From positions 1 through 13,743 of the forward strand of contig SFRS01000007.1 of NCBI GenBank assembly GCA_004562175.1: a stretch of 13,743 nt of DNA. Direction: 5' to 3'. The position numbers were made by a program, and so were the translations under genes. The stretch is from a bacterium. GTDB lineage: Bacteria > Bacillota > Negativicutes > Acidaminococcales > Acidaminococcaceae. Below are positions 6,030-12,977 of this stretch, piece by piece (the stretch's first letter is position 1; the number at the start of each line of letters is the position of its first letter). Under the pieces are notes generated by a model. It did not search any database. It was not told where the DNA came from and worked only from the letters and a program-made list of their open reading frames with translations.

Positions 6030-6914
6030 ATGATTGATTTATTGATTCCCACTGTGGCCCAGGGCCTGCTGTGGGCTTTAATGGCCTTAGGCGTATATGT
6101 GACCTTCAGAGTGCTGGATATCGCTGATTTGACCGTGGAGGGCAGCTTTCCCTTGGGAGCTGCGACAGCAGCATCCATGATGGTGGCTGGCTATGGTCCT
6201 CTGACCAGCTTGGCAGCAGCCTTTGTAACGGGCACCTTGGCCGGCGTAGTGACCGGTCTTTTGCACACGAAAATGAAAATCCCCGCCCTTTTGGCAGGTA
6301 TTTTGACCATGATTGCTCTGTATTCTGTGAATTTGCGCGTTATGGGTAAGGCTAACCTGTCCCTTTTGGGCGTTGATACTTCCTTTAAGATTGCTCGCAG
6401 CATGCTGGGCGTGAACATGGCCCAAACGACCTTGGTAGTGGGCTTGGCCGTGACCATTATCGTGGGCATGTTCCTCTATTGGTTCTTTGGTACCCAAATT
6501 GGCGCTGCAATTCGTGCCACTGGCTTCAATCAACAAATGATTCGTGCTCAGGGTGTGGATACGGATGTGACCATTATTTTGGGCCTCTTGCTCAGCAATG
6601 GCTTGGTGGCTGTCAGCGGTGCCTTGGTGGCACAATCCAACGGCTTCTCCGATGTGGGCATGGGCACTGGCACCATCGTCATTGGCTTGGCCTCCGTTAT
6701 TATCGGCGAGGTGCTCTTTGGCACGCGCTCCTTTAAAAATTGCTTGATTTCTGTAGTGTTGGGTTCCATTGTGTATCGTATCGTCATTGCCGCGGTTTTG
6801 GCAATGGGTATGCCGCCTAATGATTTGAAGCTCTTTACCTCCGTACTGGTGGCTTTGGCACTGTCCATGCCCCTGATTAAGGCTAAGCTTAGCGGCAGAA
6901 AGGCGGTGCGTTAA
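6030..6914 (+). CDS. ABC transporter permease, TrpY-like (BPD_transp_2 family)
   Basis: A 294-residue integral membrane protein with about eight or nine hydrophobic helices, resembling branched-chain-amino-acid-type permeases (LivH/RbsC superfamily). VLDIADLTVEGSFPLGAA near the N-terminus is characteristic of the permeases paired with TrpX-type lipoproteins. I start it at ATG 6030, 9 bases after GGAAGG (6015-6020). The in-frame ATG at 6021 directly abuts that site and is less likely. The stop codon is followed at once by the ATPase start (TAA then ATG), so both are expected to be made in equal amounts. It would form the membrane channel as a dimer. Confidence 0.88.
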   Translation: MIDLLIPTVAQGLLWALMALGVYVTFRVLDIADLTVEGSFPLGAATAASMMVAGYGPLTSLAAAFVTGTLAGVVTGLLHTKMKIPALLAGILTMIALYSVNLRVMGKANLSLLGVDTSFKIARSMLGVNMAQTTLVVGLAVTIIVGMFLYWFFGTQIGAAIRATGFNQQMIRAQGVDTDVTIILGLLLSNGLVAVSGALVAQSNGFSDVGMGTGTIVIGLASVIIGEVLFGTRSFKNCLISVVLGSIVYRIVIAAVLAMGMPPNDLKLFTSVLVALALSMPLIKAKLSGRKAVR

Positions 6915-7709
6915 ATGTTAGTGGTTGACAATATTTCCAAAACCTTCTTTCCTGGCACCATTAATGAAAAGCGGGCGCTGCAGGGGCTGAGCCTGCATCT
7001 CAAGCCCGGTGATTTTGCTACTGTTATCGGTGGCAATGGTGCCGGCAAGTCCACCATGTTGAATTCCATCGCCGGTGTTTTTCCCATCGACAGTGGCAAG
7101 GTGCTCATCGATGGCGAGGATATTACTAAGCGCCCCGAGCACAAGCGGGCTAAGTATATTGGTCGCGTGTTCCAGGATCCCATGCTGGGTACTGCTGCAG
7201 GCATGATGATTGAAGAAAATTTGGCCTTGGCTGCCCGTCGTGGCGAAACGCCGGGTCTGGGCTGGAGTCTTTCCAGCGACCAGCATGACCGCTTTTATGA
7301 GCTGTTGAAGGAGCTGGATTTGGGTCTGGAAAAACGCATGACGGCCAAGGTGGGCCTTTTGAGTGGCGGTCAGCGCCAGGCACTGACCCTGCTGATGGCA
7401 ACCTTGAAGAAGCCCAAGCTGCTGCTCCTTGATGAGCATACTGCGGCGCTGGACCCTAAAACAGCTGCCAAGGTTTTGGCTTTAACTGAAAAAATTGTTA
7501 CCCGCGATAATCTGACTACCCTGATGATTACCCACAACATGCGTGATGCCTTGCGCTATGGTAATCGTCTGATTATGCTGCATAATGGGCGTGTCATCAT
7601 TGATGTGCAGGGCGAAGAGAAGCAGCATTTGGAAATTCCCGACCTCTTGGCCATGTTTGAAAAGGCCAGCGGCTCGGAGATGGCTAGTGATAGATTACTG
7701 CTAGGGTAA
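6915..7709 (+). CDS. ABC transporter ATP-binding protein, TrpZ-like
   Basis: A 264-residue cytoplasmic ATPase that powers the importer. Walker A is GGNGAGKST (39-47), the Q-loop is Q87, the signature is LSGGQRQA (149-156), Walker B is LLLLDE (169-174), the D-loop is ALDPK, and the switch histidine is H207. All are intact. An insertion between the Q-loop and signature (about 100-140) is typical of this branch. I see no clear terminator after it; only a weak hairpin without a T-run lies downstream (about 7731-7747). Confidence 0.92.
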   Translation: MLVVDNISKTFFPGTINEKRALQGLSLHLKPGDFATVIGGNGAGKSTMLNSIAGVFPIDSGKVLIDGEDITKRPEHKRAKYIGRVFQDPMLGTAAGMMIEENLALAARRGETPGLGWSLSSDQHDRFYELLKELDLGLEKRMTAKVGLLSGGQRQALTLLMATLKKPKLLLLDEHTAALDPKTAAKVLALTEKIVTRDNLTTLMITHNMRDALRYGNRLIMLHNGRVIIDVQGEEKQHLEIPDLLAMFEKASGSEMASDRLLLG

Positions 7710-7846
7710 TTAAATTTTCACAATACAAAAGTCTTTCGATAAAGGACGCTGATGCTGGAAAACGCTTTATGATTCCAAAAACATGTAAATATCATCAACA
7801 AGACTAAAATATACCAGATAACAAATAAAAAATTGAGGCGAAAGGC

Positions 7847-7874
7847 TTGAAAAATTTGCAATTCGTGATATACT
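7847..7874 (+). promoter_or_regulatory. Extended -10 promoter of the XRE regulator
   Basis: TTGAAA (7847-7852), a 16-base spacer and TATACT (7869-7874) preceded by TG at 7866-7867 (extended -10). Two copies of the palindromic hexamer TTGCAA (7856-7861 and 7894-7899) flank the -10 box and could be regulator sites, but this is only suggestive. Confidence 0.7.
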
Positions 7875-7938
7875 CTAAATATATATAGGAATATTGCAAG
7901 AAAAATAATTGTGGGTGTATCGAAAGGCGGTGGAAAGG

Positions 7939-8232
7939 ATGCAGGAAGAAATCAAACTGATTGGTCGTAGAATTAGATTGCTGCGTACTGCAAAGAATTT
8001 AACCCAAACGGGTTTAGCAAAGGAAATGGGCATTTCTCAAACTCATTTATGTAATATTGAGTGTGGCCGTGTGCCTGTAACTTTACCAAATCTGCTCAAG
8101 CTGCACAAATTGTTGGAATGCGACATGGCTAGCTTCTTTGTGGATTTAGATGAGCAACCCGAGACCAAGGAGAATGATCTCAGCTTAGACGATGTATTGC
8201 AAATCGTTAAGCTGTTGAAGCAAAAAAATTAG
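7939..8232 (+). CDS. XRE-family (Cro/CI-type) helix-turn-helix regulator
   Basis: A 97-residue protein from ATG 7939, which follows AAAGGCGG (7923-7930) by 8 bases. A TTG at 7909 and a GTG at 7930 would add up to 10 residues that lack a good ribosome binding site. Residues 7-67 form an HTH_3 domain: RIRLLRTAKNLTQ, the helix-turn-helix around LAKEMGISQTHLCNIECGR, then LPNLLKLHKLLE. A short acidic tail with a final helix DDVLQIVKLLKQ may mediate dimer formation. It has its own promoter and terminator. The target genes are not known; self-regulation is usual in the family. Confidence 0.85.
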   Translation: MQEEIKLIGRRIRLLRTAKNLTQTGLAKEMGISQTHLCNIECGRVPVTLPNLLKLHKLLECDMASFFVDLDEQPETKENDLSLDDVLQIVKLLKQKN

Positions 8233-8256
8233 AGAACCGCAATTATCCAGAAATGA

Positions 8257-8294
8257 AGGTGTGTTGACGCCAAGGGGCGTTGGCACGCCTTTTT
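8257..8294 (+). terminator. Intrinsic terminator after the XRE gene
   Basis: AGGTGTG (8257-8263) pairs with CACGCCT (8284-8290) with one G-U pair, an inner ACGCC/GGCGT stem surrounds the apex, and five T residues end at 8294. Confidence 0.85.
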
Positions 8295-8309
8295 CTGTTT
8301 GGTAAAGCA

Positions 8310-8338
8310 TTGCATTTCTGTACTATCCATATTATGAT
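8310..8338 (+). promoter_or_regulatory. Candidate promoter of the HAD phosphatase genes
   Basis: TTGCAT (8310-8315), 17 bases, TATGAT (8333-8338). It lies between the XRE terminator and the ribosome binding site of the phosphatase gene, with a leader of about 37 bases. Confidence 0.6.
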
Positions 8339-8381
8339 ATATGTGTATGGTTTTAAAAAGAGCTGGCGGGAGGAAGTAGCT

Positions 8382-9029
8382 TTGCGATACAAGACTTTGA
8401 TTTTTGATTTGGATGGAACGCTTTTGGACACCTTGGCTGACTTGGCAGCGGCCACTAATTATACGCTGGAGAAAAATGGCTTTCCCAAGCGTACCACGGA
8501 TGAGGTACGCATGTTTGTGGGAAATGGCATTCGCAAGCTCATCGAGCGAGCTGTGCCTCAGGGCACCAGCGTAGCAGTGCAGGAGCAGGTTTTTGCAGAT
8601 TTCAATGTATATTACAAGGCACATTGTGCCGATACTACCTGCGCCTATCCCGGTGTGCTGGAGCTTTTGCAGGAGGCTCGCAGCCTTGGCTGCCAGACAG
8701 CGATTGTTTCCAATAAAGCGGATTATGGGGTGCAGGAGCTGGCTAAGCAATATTTCCCCGGGCTTTTGGATGCTGCCTGCGGTGAAAGGGAGGGCATTGC
8801 CAGAAAGCCCGCTCCGGATATGCTGCTCGCTGTGATGCAAGAGCTTGGAGCTGACAAGGACAGCACGATTTATATCGGTGATTCCGATACAGATTTACTG
8901 ACAGCGGCCAACACGGGGATTCCCTGCATTGGAGCCTGCTGGGGCTTTCGCGGTCGTGCATTTTTAGTGGAGCATGGAGCAACTATTTTGGCGGAGCAGG
9001 TGGCGGACGTTTTGCCCCTGTGTCGTTGA
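8382..9029 (+). CDS. HAD-family phosphatase, phosphoglycolate phosphatase-like
   Basis: A 215-residue haloacid dehalogenase-type phosphatase with a helical C1 cap. Motif I is FDLDGT (D9, D11), motif II is VSN (S110), motif III is the lysine in RKPAPDM (K142), and motif IV is GDSDTD (D167, D171), so it should be active. Its style is closest to Gph/PGP enzymes, which remove the phosphate from 2-phosphoglycolate, but related proteins act on pyrophosphate or nucleotides. I start it at TTG 8382, which lies 8 bases after GGGAGG (8368-8373). An in-frame ATG at 8280 would add 34 residues but lies inside the preceding terminator and upstream of the promoter. Confidence 0.85.
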   Translation: MRYKTLIFDLDGTLLDTLADLAAATNYTLEKNGFPKRTTDEVRMFVGNGIRKLIERAVPQGTSVAVQEQVFADFNVYYKAHCADTTCAYPGVLELLQEARSLGCQTAIVSNKADYGVQELAKQYFPGLLDAACGEREGIARKPAPDMLLAVMQELGADKDSTIYIGDSDTDLLTAANTGIPCIGACWGFRGRAFLVEHGATILAEQVADVLPLCR

Positions 9030-9099
9030 GTAGCTCTTTGAATAGTTTTTGTGTGGGCAGGCCTTGGCTTGGCTGCTGGAGGATTGGAGGAAGCAATGA

Positions 9100-9906
9100 A
9101 TGACTTATGATTTTAAGCGCATTAGTAAAATAAAGTGCTTTTTGTTCGATATGGATGGGACCATTAATTTGGGCAATGAGCTGATACCGGGCATGGAGGG
9201 CTTTTTCGACAAGCTCACCGCTGCCGGCAGAAAGTATTACCTTTTGACCAACAATTCTTCCCGCAGCCATGAGCATTATGTGCAGAAAATGAATGGCTTG
9301 GGTGTGCCGGTGACTCGCAAGGAGATTTTAATTTCCTCGGATGCACTGACCAATTGGATGGGCAAGCACAAGCCTGGGGCAAGGTTGTTCGTTTTAGGCA
9401 CGCCCCAGCTTTTAGACACGATTCGCGAAGCTGGCTTTGTGCTGACCAATAGCTTGGAGGAAGAAACCGATTATGTAGTAGTGGGCTTTGACCAAACCTT
9501 GACCTATGAGCGTTTGACCATTGCCTGTCGCTTAATTGACAAGGGGGTGCCATATGTGGCAACCCATCCCGACGTACGCTGTCCCATCGAAGGCGGTGAG
9601 TTCATTCCTGACACAGGTGCCATGCTGGAGCTCATCAAGACAGCCACGGGCAAATCGCCCCAGCTGATTTTTGGCAAGCCCTACCAATACATGGTGGATG
9701 TGGTGTTGGATAAAACAGGCTTTGCCAAGGAAGAAATCGCTATGGTGGGCGACAGACTGGCCACGGATATTGCCTTTGGTCTCAATAATGATATTTTATC
9801 CATCATGGTGCTGACGGGTGAGGCCAGTATGGAGGATGTCAACAAGGGCAGCATCAAGCCGGATATTATTTTGCCACACGCAAAGGAAATTTTGCAGTAT
9901 TTGTAA
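9100..9906 (+). CDS. HAD-IIA phosphatase, NagD/AraL-like
   Basis: A 268-residue HAD phosphatase with a C2-type cap of the NagD/p-nitrophenylphosphatase group, which removes phosphate from sugar phosphates or nucleoside monophosphates. Motif I is FDMDGT (D17, D19), motif II is LLTNNSS (T50, N51), the motif III lysine is K193 in FGKP, and motif IV is GDRLATD (D218, D223). THPDVRCP and FIPDTGAM are typical of this cap. The ATG at 9100 has GGAGG 9 bases upstream; a nearby ATG at 9096 in another frame stops after four codons. It follows the other phosphatase by 70 bases without a terminator, so the two are likely co-transcribed. Confidence 0.87.
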   Translation: MTYDFKRISKIKCFLFDMDGTINLGNELIPGMEGFFDKLTAAGRKYYLLTNNSSRSHEHYVQKMNGLGVPVTRKEILISSDALTNWMGKHKPGARLFVLGTPQLLDTIREAGFVLTNSLEEETDYVVVGFDQTLTYERLTIACRLIDKGVPYVATHPDVRCPIEGGEFIPDTGAMLELIKTATGKSPQLIFGKPYQYMVDVVLDKTGFAKEEIAMVGDRLATDIAFGLNNDILSIMVLTGEASMEDVNKGSIKPDIILPHAKEILQYL

Positions 9907-9912
9907 ACGATA

Positions 9913-9949
9913 TGCAGGCTTGCTGTAAGGGGAGCTGACAGTGCCTGCA
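9913..9949 (+). other. Intergenic hairpin without T-run
   Basis: TGCAGGC (9913-9919) and GCCTGCA (9943-9949) form a perfect 7-bp stem, with an inner CTGT/ACAG stem (9923-9926, 9938-9941). No T-run follows, so it is more likely a processing or stabilising stem than a terminator. It sits just before the peptidase ribosome binding site. Confidence 0.45.
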
Positions 9950-9981
9950 CTTTGATTTGGGGATAAAAAGGGGATTTTACT

Positions 9982-11211
9982 ATGGCAATTTTAGAAAAGG
10001 AAACAGTCTTTACTGATGCGATTAGACCTGTGCCTGCCAGCGAGCTGGAGGCGCGGCTGGAGCGTTTTCGCCTAGCCATGGAGGAGCGTCATCCGGGCTG
10101 GGAAATGGTGGCCATCAACCACAAGGTAGCGATGTATTATTTCACCGGCACCATGCAGGAGGGTGTGCTGCTGATTCGGCCCCAGGATGCTATTTTGTGG
10201 GTGCGCCGCAGCTTCGACAGAGCCTGCAAGGAGTCCCATTTTGACGATATTCGTCCCATGCATAGTTTTAGGGAGGCAGCGGCCTTTTATGGGCATGCAC
10301 CGCAGGTTATGTACATGGAAACCAGAAGGGCTACAGTTGAGTGGGAACGCATGCTGCGCAAATATTTTGCCTTTGAAGCAATCGTCGGCGTGGATGATAT
10401 TTTGCAGGATTTGCGCATGATTAAAAGCAAGTACGAGCTGGAGCTGATGGCTACCAGCGGCGCCATTCATGAGACAGTGCTGGACGTGATTGCGCCCACC
10501 ATGATTAGAGGCGGGGTCAGCGAGGCGCAGCTGGCCATCAATTTGTATGGTGAGATGGTGGCTCGTGGGTCCCATGGTATTGCTCGTTTTAATCTTCCCA
10601 TGGGTGAAGAGGTTATCGGTATTGCTGCCTTTGGCAAGAGCGGCCTTGTGCGTACTGCTTTCGATGGCCCTGGTGGCACCAATGGCACCTGCATCGCCGT
10701 GCAGTCCATTGGCAACGCTTTTCGCAAGCTCAAGCCGGGGCGCTTGGTTTATTTGGATATCCCCTGTGGCTTTGATGGCTATCACACGGATAAAACTGTA
10801 GTCTATTATTATGGTGACATCCATAAGGATGAGCAGGGAGCCAAGATTTTAGCTGCCCAAGAGCGCTGCTTGGAGCTGGAGCAGGAGGTTGTCTCCATGA
10901 TGGCTCCCGGTGTGGCCATTGAAAGCCTGTATTTGCGCACTATGGCTCGCTTCAACAATGTGTACGGGGACAGCTTCATGAACGGGGGCAAATTCCTCGG
11001 TCACAGCATTGGTCTCGTGATGGACGAGGCGCCGGCCATCGCCAAGGGCTTTAAGCAACAGCTGCAGCCGGGCATGACCTTTGCCGTGGAGCCCAAAATT
11101 GCTTTGCCGGGACTGGGTATGGTGGGTACAGAAAATACCTACGTTATCACCGAGCGTGGTGCTCGTTCGCTCACGGGACGTAGCCACAGCCTGCGCGTGG
11201 TAGAAAAATAG
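9982..11211 (+). CDS. M24-family metallopeptidase, Xaa-Pro aminopeptidase-like
   Basis: A 409-residue creatinase/aminopeptidase P-like protein with an N-terminal creatinase-type domain (about 20-150) and a C-terminal pita-bread domain (about 155-395). The five metal ligands are visible: D259 and D270 in LDIPCGFDGYHTD, H341 in GHSIGL, E370 in VEPKIAL and E384 in GTENTYV. It should therefore bind two metal ions and be active, probably removing an N-terminal residue before proline. Related M24 proteins can instead be dipeptidases or inactive binding proteins. The ATG at 9982 follows AAGGGGA with 7-base spacing. Ten of 12 glutamines use CAG, in contrast to dhaK and the ABC lipoprotein gene. Confidence 0.88.
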   Translation: MAILEKETVFTDAIRPVPASELEARLERFRLAMEERHPGWEMVAINHKVAMYYFTGTMQEGVLLIRPQDAILWVRRSFDRACKESHFDDIRPMHSFREAAAFYGHAPQVMYMETRRATVEWERMLRKYFAFEAIVGVDDILQDLRMIKSKYELELMATSGAIHETVLDVIAPTMIRGGVSEAQLAINLYGEMVARGSHGIARFNLPMGEEVIGIAAFGKSGLVRTAFDGPGGTNGTCIAVQSIGNAFRKLKPGRLVYLDIPCGFDGYHTDKTVVYYYGDIHKDEQGAKILAAQERCLELEQEVVSMMAPGVAIESLYLRTMARFNNVYGDSFMNGGKFLGHSIGLVMDEAPAIAKGFKQQLQPGMTFAVEPKIALPGLGMVGTENTYVITERGARSLTGRSHSLRVVEK

Positions 11212-11272
11212 ACTGACCTTGTTTTATGGCATAGTAATTGTCTGCTAAGGACTACAATATTTATAAGATCTT

Positions 11273-11319
11273 AAGGCTTCTGCCACTAGATATTGATAGT
11301 GCGCAGAAGCTTTCTGTTT
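11273..11319 (+). terminator. Intrinsic terminator after the M24 peptidase
   Basis: A stem of about 13 bp with one bulged base (GCTTCTGC-CACTA from 11276, and TAGTGCGCAGAAGC ending at 11310) encloses an 8-base loop and is followed by TTTCTGTTT. A 10-bp palindrome TAAGATCTTA (11264-11273) touches its 5' side. Confidence 0.85.
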
Positions 11320-11333
11320 ACTGCATAAATTAC

Positions 11334-11362
11334 TTGATTAGAGTTTTTTACAGTGATATAAT
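11334..11362 (+). promoter_or_regulatory. Promoter of the polysaccharide operon
   Basis: TTGATT (11334-11339), a 17-base spacer and a perfect TATAAT (11357-11362), with TG at 11354-11355 giving an extended -10. The leader of about 80 bases before the first gene shows no recognised structure. Confidence 0.82.
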
Positions 11363-11451
11363 GTTGATACTTATAGAGTATATTAGTGTAGAGAAATAGC
11401 ATGTTTAAGGTTTATTTCAGAACTATGGTTAGTTGAGCAAAGGATTACTGT

Positions 11452-12243
11452 ATGTACGACTTACATTCCCATATTATATACGGTGTGGATGATGGCTCTC
11501 CTGATGTGGAAACCTCTCGGGAGCTTTTGCGAATGGCGGCTGGCTGTGGCACTAGACACATTATCGCCACGCCCCATGTGATAGAATTAAATAACTGCCC
11601 CTCCTGGCAGCGCATCAACGATGGTGTGGCTGAGCTAAGGGCCATGGCAGTGGAGGAGAAGCTGGATTTAGCGATTTATCCCGGGGCAGAGATTGAAATG
11701 AATTGGGATATTTTGGAGCTGTTCAAGGAAGGAAGCAGGGATTATTGCTTGGGTGGCAGCCATTACCTTTTAGTGGAGCTGCCGGCCATGACCATTCCTG
11801 ATTATACAGAGGATTTTTGGTATGAGCTGCAGCTGAAGGGAATTTGCCCGGTGCTGGCTCATCCTGAGCGTCATCAAAAGCTTATGGAACAGCCGGAGCG
11901 CTTGCTGAAATGGCTGCGCAGTGGCGTGCTGACCCAAATGAATGGGGGCAGCATCACCGGTCGCTTTGGTGAGCACGTGAAGCAGAATGCGGAAATGCTG
12001 CTCAAAAATGATGTGATTTGCTTTCTTGGCAGTGATGCCCATCGGGTGAAGATTCGTAATACGGATTTGACTCATGCCAAGCAGCGTTTGGTGGAGCTCC
12101 TTGGAGCCGAGAAGACTAAAATGCTGTGTGAGGTAAATCCTGCAAGGCTTTTGGCAGACCAAGAGATTGTGCTCAAGCTGCCTCAAAGGATAAAACAGGT
12201 GGAGAAGAAGAAAAAGAGCTTTTGGAGTAAGCTTTTTGGATAA
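11452..12243 (+). CDS. CpsB/YwqE-type PHP-domain tyrosine phosphatase
   Basis: A 263-residue PHP-fold metal-dependent phosphatase of the CpsB/Wzb-like group, which dephosphorylates the bacterial tyrosine kinase controlling capsule or exopolysaccharide synthesis. Metal-site motifs are in order: DLHSHI (D3, H5, H7), DDGS, ATPH (H42), GAEIE (E80), AHPER (H137) and GSDAH (D195, H197), all intact. The C-terminus is lysine-rich. The ATG at 11452 follows AAAGGA with 7-base spacing. It is the first gene of the unit, 10 bases ahead of the export gene. A matching tyrosine kinase is expected nearby but is not in this window. Confidence 0.9.
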   Translation: MYDLHSHIIYGVDDGSPDVETSRELLRMAAGCGTRHIIATPHVIELNNCPSWQRINDGVAELRAMAVEEKLDLAIYPGAEIEMNWDILELFKEGSRDYCLGGSHYLLVELPAMTIPDYTEDFWYELQLKGICPVLAHPERHQKLMEQPERLLKWLRSGVLTQMNGGSITGRFGEHVKQNAEMLLKNDVICFLGSDAHRVKIRNTDLTHAKQRLVELLGAEKTKMLCEVNPARLLADQEIVLKLPQRIKQVEKKKKSFWSKLFG

Positions 12244-12253
12244 GGAGAGAATT

Positions 12254-12964
12254 ATGAAAAGATTATTGTTTTCCGCATTGCTGGCAGGTAGCCTGTTGTT
12301 GCCGCTGGCAGGTACTCAAGCAGCGGAGCCTGCAGAGTACATTATGTGTAGCGGCGATCAAGCAGCGGAGCCTGCAGAGTATGTAATGTGTGGCGGCGAC
12401 CAGCTGCAGCTGACTGTGTACAATCATCCTGATTTGAGCAGTCCTGCCACTTCTACTGCCAATCCCTATATCGTGCGCCCTGATGGACGCTTATCCATGC
12501 CGCTTATTGGCGATGTGGATGTGACCGGGAAGACTGTTTCCCAGGTGCAAAAGGAAATTACCGAAAGATTGAGCGAATATATTGTGGACCCCTTGGTAAC
12601 CATCAACATTACTAAGCTGGGTACTACCAGAGTCTATGTTTTGGGCGAAGTAAAGCGCCAAGGCATGTACGAGCTGGAAAAGAGCCACAATCTTTTGGAT
12701 GCCTTGGCCAAGGCAGAAGGCTTTACTGAGGCCAGTGCCAAAAAGAAGGTTTATGTTATCCGCCGCGGTGAGCAGAACGCCTTTACTAAGGTTAATATTA
12801 ACGCCCTGTTTACGAAGGGTGATACTTCTAAAAATGTTGTGCTCCATGAGGGCGATTGCGTTTACCTGACCAGCAATGGCAAGATTATCTTCCAGAAGGA
12901 TATTCTGCCGTTCTTGAATGCATGGTATATGGGTAGCGAAATTAGGCAAAACAATAAGGATTAA
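12254..12964 (+). CDS. Wza-like polysaccharide export protein (Poly_export plus SLBB)
   Basis: A 236-residue exported protein with an N-terminal signal peptide (hydrophobic 4-20, likely cleavage near TQA-A at 23/24), a Poly_export domain (about 41-120, with GGDQLQLTVYNHPDLS and the VRPDGRLSMPLIGDV motif) and an SLBB domain (about 125-205, VYVLGEVKRQGMYEL). Wza-type proteins form the outer-membrane or periplasmic channel for surface polysaccharide, which supports a diderm host. It is shorter than Wza and has no evident lipobox cysteine at the cleavage site or C-terminal membrane helix, like other short exporters. I start it at ATG 12254 (GGAG with 6-base spacing), which puts the signal peptide at the start; the upstream ATG 12236 overlaps the previous gene. 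Residues 22-49 are a 14-residue tandem duplication. Confidence 0.88.
   Translation: MKRLLFSALLAGSLLLPLAGTQAAEPAEYIMCSGDQAAEPAEYVMCGGDQLQLTVYNHPDLSSPATSTANPYIVRPDGRLSMPLIGDVDVTGKTVSQVQKEITERLSEYIVDPLVTINITKLGTTRVYVLGEVKRQGMYELEKSHNLLDALAKAEGFTEASAKKKVYVIRRGEQNAFTKVNINALFTKGDTSKNVVLHEGDCVYLTSNGKIIFQKDILPFLNAWYMGSEIRQNNKD
12317..12400 (+). repeat. 42-bp tandem duplication inside the export gene
   Basis: Two adjacent 42-bp units (12317-12358 and 12359-12400) match at 37 of 42 positions, with the first 23 bases identical. They encode QAAEPAEYIMCSGD and QAAEPAEYVMCGGD, so the reading frame is kept and the start of the Poly_export domain with its G-D motif is doubled. Confidence 0.95.
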
Positions 12965-12977
12965 GAGGAGTAGAAAC

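Noticed and set aside
8280..8381. N-terminal extension of the Gph-like phosphatase from ATG 8280
   Set aside because: This stretch overlaps the XRE terminator and the candidate promoter, does not resemble the family, and TTG 8382 has a well-placed GGGAGG.
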